Source of the DNA: Paenibacillus algicola
GTDB taxonomy: Bacteria > Bacillota > Bacilli > Paenibacillales > Paenibacillaceae
Reading direction: 5' to 3'
Assembly (NCBI RefSeq): GCF_005577435.1
Contig: NZ_CP040396.1
Location: forward strand, 2,732,501 to 2,796,500
DNA length: 64,000 nucleotides
How positions within the stretch are numbered: position 1 is the stretch's first letter; each line of letters opens with the position of its first letter. The translations under genes and the position numbers were made by a program. This document shows positions 59,040 through 64,000 of this stretch, piece by piece. The notes under the pieces are model-generated. The model was not told the origin of the DNA and did no database searches. It saw only the letters and a program-made list of their open reading frames with translations.

Positions 59040-60461
59040 TTACAGCCCCAGCGAAATATATTTCACTTCCACATATTCTTCAATCCCGTAATGACCGCCT
59101 TCACGGCCAAGACCGCTTTGCTTGAATCCGCCAAAGGGTGCCTGGGCTGTGGATGGTAGCGGATCATTAATTCCAACAATACCATACTCCAGCGCTTCGG
59201 AGATTCGTACCGCCTCTCCCAGATGTTCTGTGAACACATATGCCGCGAGTCCGTAGGGACTGTTATTGGCCCGATCAATAACCTCTTCCTCCGTGTGATA
59301 CACCGTAATGGGCGCGAGCGGTCCGAACGTTTCCTCCTGCATGCACAGCATATCATCTGTGGCATCCATAATGATGGTGGGAGAAATATACGTACTAGTA
59401 TTGCTGCCAGGCTGCTCACCCGTGAGAAGCCTGCCTCCCTTTCTTAAAGCGTCCTGAATGTGATCTCGCACCTTGCGCGCTGCCTCATCGTGAATTAACG
59501 GCCCGATGTCAATCCCATCCTCCATTCCGTTGCCAACCTTCAGCCTGGAAGCCAGAGCTGTCACTTTGCGGGAGAACTCCTCTGCAACTTCGGCTTGAAC
59601 ATAGATTCTGTTGGCACAGATACAGGTTTGACCACCATTGCGGAATTTGGACAATAGGACACCCTGCGCAGCCTTATCCAGATCCGCCTGATTCGTCACT
59701 ATGAAGGGAGCGTGACCGCCAAGCTCCAAAGAAATTTTCTTCAAGGTTTCGGCTGCCCCCTGCATCAGCTGCTTGCCCACGGCTGTAGAGCCGGTAAAAG
59801 AGAGCTTTCGTACCCGGCTGTCCTTCTGCCAGGCTTCTCCAATCTCCGCTGCGCTTCCCGTCACGACATTGATCACGCCCGCCGGAATGCCGGCTTCATG
59901 GGCCAGCTCCGCCAGCTTTAGCGCCGTGTATGGGGTTTCTTCGGAAGGCTTGATCACGACCGTACAGCCCGCCGCCAAGGCGGGTGCGGCCTTCCGCGTA
60001 ATCATCGAAGCCGGGAAATTCCAAGGCGTGATCGCTGCCGCAACGCCAACCGGCTGCTTCGTGACAAAGATTCTTTTGCCTGCAGCTGAGGCCGGGATGG
60101 TTTCACCATAGATACGCTTTCCTTCCTCCGCATACCAGTCAATGAAGCTGTTAGCATATGCAATCTCTCCCGCTGCTTCCTTCAATGGCTTTCCCTGCTC
60201 CAGGGTCATGATCTCAGCCAGCTCCTCCGTATGCTGCTTGATCAGATCATGCCAGCGGCGCATGAGACTTCCGCGCTCTCCTGCCGTCAGTGACGACCAG
60301 CTCTTGAACGCTGCCGCAGCAGCATCCACAGCCCGAACGGCTTCATCTTGACCTCCCCGAGGAACATGCCCCAGAACAGAGCCGTCAGCCGGGTTGATCA
60401 CCTCCATGGTGTCAGAAGCAGTAATCCACTCTCCATGAATGAACATGGCCTGTTTTAACAT
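59040..60461 (-). CDS. gabD: NAD(P)-dependent succinate-semialdehyde dehydrogenase
   Basis: 473 residues from ATG 60461 (GAGAAGGAGGCTGACATC upstream). ALDH active site LELGGHAPFIV (Glu) and GGQTCICANRIY (Cys) near residues 250-290; cofactor segment ITPWNFPASMITRKAAPALAAGCTVVIKPSEETP; ends in GFKQSGLGREGGHYGIEEYVEVKYISL, as in GabD. It oxidises succinate semialdehyde to succinate in GABA use; related aldehydes such as glutarate semialdehyde are possible. No GABA transaminase adjacent. Confidence 0.9.
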   Translation of the reverse strand: MLKQAMFIHGEWITASDTMEVINPADGSVLGHVPRGGQDEAVRAVDAAAAAFKSWSSLTAGERGSLMRRWHDLIKQHTEELAEIMTLEQGKPLKEAAGEIAYANSFIDWYAEEGKRIYGETIPASAAGKRIFVTKQPVGVAAAITPWNFPASMITRKAAPALAAGCTVVIKPSEETPYTALKLAELAHEAGIPAGVINVVTGSAAEIGEAWQKDSRVRKLSFTGSTAVGKQLMQGAAETLKKISLELGGHAPFIVTNQADLDKAAQGVLLSKFRNGGQTCICANRIYVQAEVAEEFSRKVTALASRLKVGNGMEDGIDIGPLIHDEAARKVRDHIQDALRKGGRLLTGEQPGSNTSTYISPTIIMDATDDMLCMQEETFGPLAPITVYHTEEEVIDRANNSPYGLAAYVFTEHLGEAVRISEALEYGIVGINDPLPSTAQAPFGGFKQSGLGREGGHYGIEEYVEVKYISLGL

Positions 60462-60517
60462 GATGTCAGCCTCCTTCTCACTATGTATTATCCACAGGCA
60501 GGACAAGCGAAGCAATA

Positions 60518-61171
60518 TCAGGAGGCCTCGATCCGGCCGTTTCGAAGTGCAAATACGCAGTCTGCATTGCAAAATGCACAATGATGCTCAGGATGAGCCA
60601 GCACAATGGTCTTCTGCCCCTCGGCTGCCAGCCTGCGCAGGATGGTCATCATGTCTTCGCATTGCTGGACATTCAGCTGTTGAAAGGGCTCATCCAGCAG
60701 CACGTAGTCTGAATTCTGGGCTATGATCATCGCGATATATGCCCGCTGGGTGTCATCCTCGTTCAGCTGATGCATATAGGTATGCTGCAGCTTTCTAAGG
60801 TCCATACTATCTAAAGCTTCATCCATGTATTGATGGTCTTCCTCATTGAGCTGCCCCCGGCTGTGCGGAAAACGTCCGAACGCGACCAGCTCCCGAACTG
60901 TGAGCCGAAGACCAATCGAGCGCGTCTGCTTCAATATGGATGTCTTCCGTGACAGGTCAGTGCTTTTCCAATGATTAATTTCTTTGCCATCCAGCCAGAT
61001 TTCACCGCTGTCTTTGGAAATGACTCTGCTGATCATGGACAGCAGGCTGCTTTTGCCCGAGCCTTGAGGTCCCGTGATCGAAGTAATCTGTCCTTGCGGA
61101 ATGGTTGCTGAAATCTGATCCAGTGCCTGCACACCATTGTACGATTTGCTCACATTCAGAAGCTGTATCAA
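60518..61171 (-). CDS. ABC transporter ATP-binding protein, degenerate, iron-linked
   Basis: 217 residues, shorter than the 250-275 usual for siderophore ATPases such as YclP. Walker A GPQGSGKSS and Walker B YVLLDEP are intact. The signature LSGGQ is replaced by LNEDDTQ, the switch His region reads AHPEHH, and the D-loop reads QLNVQQ. No permease or binding-protein gene adjoins it. A Fur box is upstream at 61238-61252, so iron control is likely. Either a real partner-requiring ATPase with altered contacts, or a decaying gene. Confidence 0.85.
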   Translation of the reverse strand: MIQLLNVSKSYNGVQALDQISATIPQGQITSITGPQGSGKSSLLSMISRVISKDSGEIWLDGKEINHWKSTDLSRKTSILKQTRSIGLRLTVRELVAFGRFPHSRGQLNEEDHQYMDEALDSMDLRKLQHTYMHQLNEDDTQRAYIAMIIAQNSDYVLLDEPFQQLNVQQCEDMMTILRRLAAEGQKTIVLAHPEHHCAFCNADCVFALRNGRIEAS

Positions 61172-61237
61172 GAGGCATCCTCCTTCACCATGTCGTTGTT
61201 GTTATCTATAAGAAATAAGGGATCTGTCACACTTAAA

Positions 61238-61252
61238 TGATATTGATTATCA
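61238..61252 (-). promoter_or_regulatory. Fur box
   Basis: tgatattgattatca fits the 7-1-7 Fur consensus TGATAAT-N-ATTATCA with one mismatch. It lies 67 bases upstream of the ABC ATPase start, in the promoter zone. Derepression under iron limitation is predicted. Confidence 0.75.
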
Positions 61253-61369
61253 TTCGCATACACTCAAAGTATAGCACCCCTTTTTGGATCCAACAAGCCA
61301 AGTGTGGAGGTAAAAGCCCATTTATTTGCTCTGAAATGTTTAAAAGGTTTGGAATACGATTAAATATGC

Positions 61370-61428
61370 TTGACAAGATAATCATCTTAATATTAAGATA
61401 CTTACGTAATTAGTGTTTCTAACTAATT
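61370..61428 (+). promoter_or_regulatory. Nitroreductase promoter with palindromic operators
   Basis: TTGACA (61370-61375) then a -10 at about 61393-61399 (TTAAGA or TAAGAT, 17-18 bases). A 16-bp perfect palindrome, atcttaatattaagat (61384-61399), covers the spacer and -10. A second inverted repeat, aattagt/actaatt (61408-61428), follows. The first has ATCT-N8-AGAT, the layout of B. subtilis MhqR boxes that control quinone-detoxifying nitroreductases. Confidence 0.6.
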
Positions 61429-61471
61429 GTAATTACTTGATCTCACTATATTCTAGGAGGGTATTTCAATC

Positions 61472-62077
61472 ATGTCTATGGATTTTCAAGCTGCACTGGA
61501 GCATCGCCGTTCGTACTATGGAATTAGCAAGGAATCTCCAATCTCCGATGATCGCATTCACGAAATCGTGAACGAAGCGGTGAAATATACACCAACCTCT
61601 TTCAATTCACAAAGTGCACGTGCTGTGGTACTGCTCGGCGAGCAGCATGACAAGCTGTGGAACCATACGGAAAGCATCCTGCGTGAGGTTGTTGGAGGCA
61701 GTGACGAGCAATTCAAATCCACCGCTGACAAAATGGCTTCCTTCCGCGCCGGCTACGGTACCGTTCTGTTCTTTGAAGACAGCACGGTGATTGCCAATCT
61801 GCAAGCCCAATTTGCACTGTATGCCGATAACTTCCCGATCTGGGCTCAGCAATCCAACGGCATGCTGCAATTTGTAGTGTGGACGATGCTGGAAACTGAA
61901 GGCCTGGGCGCATCCCTGCAGCACTACAATCCGCTGATTGACGAGAATGTAAGAAACGAGTGGAATTTGCCGGAAAGCTGGAAGCTGATTGCCCAAATGC
62001 CATTTGGCAAGCCAACCTCAGAACCGGGTGAGAAGGAATTCCAGCCGCTGGACGAGCGTGTGAAGGTGTTTAAATAA
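61472..62077 (+). CDS. Nitroreductase family (HBN1/Frm2-like) flavoprotein
   Basis: 201 residues. N-terminal FMN-binding motif EHRRSYYGISKESPIS then VKYTPTSFNSQSARAVVLLG, typical of the HBN1/Frm2 branch (NSQSAR). C-terminal AQMPFGKPTSEPGEKEFQPLDERVKVF also fits that branch. Uses NAD(P)H to reduce nitro, quinone or unsaturated compounds; the substrate cannot be told. The palindromic promoter suggests induction by electrophiles. AGGAGGG ten bases before ATG. Confidence 0.9.
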   Translation: MSMDFQAALEHRRSYYGISKESPISDDRIHEIVNEAVKYTPTSFNSQSARAVVLLGEQHDKLWNHTESILREVVGGSDEQFKSTADKMASFRAGYGTVLFFEDSTVIANLQAQFALYADNFPIWAQQSNGMLQFVVWTMLETEGLGASLQHYNPLIDENVRNEWNLPESWKLIAQMPFGKPTSEPGEKEFQPLDERVKVFK

Positions 62078-62102
62078 TTGGAATGGCCATAAGGTACAAA
62101 AT

Positions 62103-62128
62103 AAAGCCGGCTGCTTGCAGCCGGCTTT
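62103..62128. terminator. Bidirectional intrinsic terminator
   Basis: AAAGCCGGCTGC and GCAGCCGGCTTT are perfect complements of 12 bases around a two-base centre; in practice an 11-bp stem with a 4-base loop. It ends the nitroreductase gene and is 19 bases from the end of the YjcZ peptide gene. Confidence 0.85.
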
Positions 62129-62146
62129 ACAATGCTTCAGGTTACG

Positions 62147-62248
62147 TTAGATGAAGAAAGTCGAAGTGATGATAACCAGAAGAATGAACAGTACCAGAAT
62201 TACACCTGTTGTTGTTCCCCAAACGCCTCCACCGTGGCATGCGCTCAT
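62147..62248 (-). CDS. YjcZ-family sporulation peptide (33 aa)
   Basis: ATG with CAGGAGGGATCTTC upstream. Sequence begins MSACHGGGVWGTTTG and then has the hydrophobic helix VILVLFILLVIITSTFFI, almost the same as the peptide at 27724-27831. The two genes are 34 kb apart, suggesting dispersal of a small multi-copy family. Probably a membrane or coat peptide made late in sporulation. Confidence 0.85.
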   Translation of the reverse strand: MSACHGGGVWGTTTGVILVLFILLVIITSTFFI

Positions 62249-62359
62249 GAAGATCCCTCCTGAGAAAAAGTTGTGTGTGATCTAGTCACAATGACAATAT
62301 ATTCTCCGGGACGTCAGGTGCAACGGCAAACGCCCAGAGGTGAGGAATATCCTAAGATC

Positions 62360-63064
62360 CTATCCTTCCTGTCCCGCAAGCATTCTTCCCCCGTATGGTG
62401 CCAGCATCTCGTCGGCAGCTGCAAGCAAAGGCCTGGTCTCCCCCGATTTATACAGCGTCATCAACGCCTGCTCCAATCCCCCCGCGATGGCCGGGTTGAA
62501 GGATTCCAGGCGCCGAAACAGCGTTTTACCCTCGCCAACCCATTGCAGATGAACCCGCAAATAAAACTCACTGAGCAGTGTGCTTAGCTTTTGTGCTGTA
62601 AAATACAGCTCCCCTGGTCTAGCTGCACCCACTAAATCCATCATATACTCCGTTATGGTATACCGGCTCTCGGCAATATCATAGGAGGTGAGCGGCATGG
62701 GACCATAATCCAGATCACGCTGGGCCGCCTTTCGCACCTCTTCCCCTTCAGGTGTTGTGACAATCACCTTTCCTTCCGTTAGCATGATTTGCAATGTCGG
62801 GTTGGCCGCCACTACCCCTGCATCGAACATCTCCTCGAAGCCGGAGCTATGCAGCAAAAAGATCTCCACCACCCAGCCTCCAGACTGCACAGTCCTTCTG
62901 TCAAAATCGTCTGTCGCCCCGTCATCCACAATGACAATGTCCAGATCCGAGTGCTCATTAGCCTCTCCCCGCGCAGCACTACCTCCAAGCACAGCCAGCA
63001 GGCAATTACGATAGTGCTCCTGCACGACCTGCCTCGCTGCCTCCAGAGGCTCTTGTCGCTTCAT
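62360..63064 (-). CDS. Nucleotidyltransferase-domain protein
   Basis: 234 residues. N-terminal polymerase-beta-type nucleotidyltransferase: LAVLGGSAARGEANEHSDLDIVIVDDG, with the GGSxxRG...SDLD metal ligands. The helical C-terminal half (RYTITEYMMDLVGAARPGELYFTAQKLSTLLSEFYLR) is of the kind seen in kanamycin-type or DUF4111-like enzymes. It may modify an antibiotic or small molecule; specificity unknown. Divergent from the methyltransferase. Confidence 0.85.
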   Translation of the reverse strand: MKRQEPLEAARQVVQEHYRNCLLAVLGGSAARGEANEHSDLDIVIVDDGATDDFDRRTVQSGGWVVEIFLLHSSGFEEMFDAGVVAANPTLQIMLTEGKVIVTTPEGEEVRKAAQRDLDYGPMPLTSYDIAESRYTITEYMMDLVGAARPGELYFTAQKLSTLLSEFYLRVHLQWVGEGKTLFRRLESFNPAIAGGLEQALMTLYKSGETRPLLAAADEMLAPYGGRMLAGQEG

Positions 63065-63125
63065 TGGATGTTCCTCCCCTGACTGAATTTTGCACTAAAA
63101 AAAGCTTAATTTATTACATTCAGCG

Positions 63126-63200
63126 AAAACCCCGGAGGTACCATCTTCATATGGTAAATAAAACAGGGGTTTGGGTAGCCCTAAACCCCAATGAAGGAGG
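63126..63200 (+). promoter_or_regulatory. Leader with three competing complementary arms
   Basis: aaacccc (63127-63133), ggggttt (63166-63172) and aaacccc (63183-63189) lie just before AGGAGG (63195-63200) of the methyltransferase. The middle arm can pair with either side; the 2-3 hairpin is strengthened by GGG-TAG-CCC. This allows two exclusive folds, as in translational attenuators. No ligand or leader peptide is recognised. Confidence 0.35.
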
Positions 63201-63207
63201 AGTATCG

Positions 63208-63930
63208 TTGAACTATATTCATATGCTTTCCAGGCTGGGTATGGGCAGCGCCCATCCGGGCGGCTTCGAGGCCACGCTCCGGCTGTTCCGCAAAGAGCCG
63301 CTTCAGCCTGGCAGCCGTATTCTGGAGGTAGGCTGCGGAACCGGACGTACAGCCTGCTATCTTGCGGAGCAGGGTTATCAGGTGACGGCCATTGACCTCC
63401 ATGAACAGATGCTGGCGAAGGCTCAAGCCCGTGCTGATGCCATGGGGGTCCAGGTACGCTTTCTGCAGGCCGATGTGTGCCGACTTCCCTTTGAAGATGA
63501 AGAGTTCGATATTGTCCTTGGTGAATCGGTAACTGTATTTACGGATGCTGCCGCTTCCCTGTCTGAGTACTGCCGGGTGCTAAAAAAAGGCGGAATCCTG
63601 TATGACCGCGAGCTGCTGCTCGATCAGGCCATGCCGGAGGAGGCACTGCAGGAGCTGCAGCAATTTTTCGGCATACCACGCCTCATGCTGCGGGAGGAGT
63701 GGCATCGCCAGCTTCTATCCAGCGGCTTCACTTCCGAAACGGCCCTGGAATATAACTATTTCACCGACCAAATGAAGCAGGAGCAGACCCAGCATGCAGA
63801 CAGCATGGAAATCAGAGATGAGGGCATCCTGCTCGACCTCAGTCTGTGGGAAACGGTATTCCAGCACGACCGCATGATACTGGACAATACAGAGTATCTG
63901 GCCTCCGCTTTATTCAAAGCGGTCAAATAA
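63208..63930 (+). CDS. SAM-dependent methyltransferase
   Basis: 240 residues from TTG 63208, five bases after GGAGGAG; an ATG at 63151 would be 12 bases from its nearest site. Class I Rossmann fold: motif I RILEVGCGTGRTACYLAEQ, motif II VTAIDLHEQML, motif III RFLQADVCRLPFEDEEFDIVLGESV. The C-terminus is helical. Substrate unknown. Divergent from the nucleotidyltransferase with 143 bases between them. Confidence 0.88.
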   Translation: MNYIHMLSRLGMGSAHPGGFEATLRLFRKEPLQPGSRILEVGCGTGRTACYLAEQGYQVTAIDLHEQMLAKAQARADAMGVQVRFLQADVCRLPFEDEEFDIVLGESVTVFTDAAASLSEYCRVLKKGGILYDRELLLDQAMPEEALQELQQFFGIPRLMLREEWHRQLLSSGFTSETALEYNYFTDQMKQEQTQHADSMEIRDEGILLDLSLWETVFQHDRMILDNTEYLASALFKAVK

Positions 63931-63948
63931 CCATTCGTTATCATCTTA

Positions 63949-63975
63949 AGCCGTCGATCCGGGCGGCTTTCTCTT
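63949..63975 (+). terminator. Probable terminator after the methyltransferase
   Basis: aagccg and cggctt form a 6-bp stem with a loop tcgatccggg, followed by TCTCTTTATTT. It lies 20 bases after the stop. The rest of the window to 64000 holds nothing recognisable. Confidence 0.6.
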
Positions 63976-64000
63976 TATTTCATTTGAAACTAGACGGTTA

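Overview
The window looks like chromosome from a low-to-moderate GC, spore-forming Gram-positive bacterium, most likely Paenibacillus or a close relative (inference). The evidence is strong AGGAGG ribosome binding sites, frequent TTG/GTG starts, two YjcZ-type sporulation peptides, a GlpP-controlled glycerol locus, CcpA (cre) sites, a HelD RNA polymerase recycling factor, a LytTR protein and a Fur box of Bacillus type.

Positions 1 to about 27,540 hold the right-hand 27 kb of a temperate prophage; its left end lies outside the window. Read from right to left it contains: integrase and CI-type repressor on the + strand; a divergent Cro-like gene facing an operator/promoter region; a long early operon of small genes plus AbrB-like regulator, Cas4/RecB-like nuclease, DUF2815 single-strand-binding protein, MazG-like protein, family A DNA polymerase, VapE primase-helicase, VRR-NUC nuclease and SNF2 helicase; an iteron-rich presumed replication origin; an ArpU-like late regulator; a tRNA-Pro gene; an AT-rich accessory island (9.2-11.7 kb); then HNH, terminase, portal, protease, capsid, connector and tail genes. 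The leftmost gene resembles a tail sheath, which suggests a contractile tail.

The accessory island is the least explained part. It has two tiny one-helix membrane peptides under a near-consensus promoter, with a 15-bp inverted repeat, an opposing promoter and an opposing terminator that together look like an antisense-controlled (type I toxin-like) locus. It also has a separately transcribed two-gene cassette of unknown function, and a tRNA flanked by hairpins with complementary arms.

From 27.5 kb to the end the DNA is host chromosome. In order: a YjcZ peptide, a transposase fragment, an SGNH hydrolase, a MarR-MMPL exporter pair, a macro-domain/MarR/GNAT cluster, a TraX-like membrane protein, diaminopimelate dehydrogenase, a glycerophosphodiesterase-MFS pair, a second MFS exporter, a chemoreceptor, HelD, an aromatic acid exporter-like protein, a PAP2 phosphatase, a secreted GH81 beta-1,3-glucanase, the selD-mnmH selenouridine pair with a divergent permease, a membrane-anchored parvulin, a LytTR protein behind a cre site, aldose 1-epimerase, the glpP-glpK-glpD glycerol genes with antiterminator leader and cre, a succinate-semialdehyde dehydrogenase, a Fur-linked degenerate ABC ATPase, a nitroreductase with a palindromic promoter, a second YjcZ peptide, a nucleotidyltransferase and a methyltransferase.

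All calls come from reading the sequence; no database search was run.
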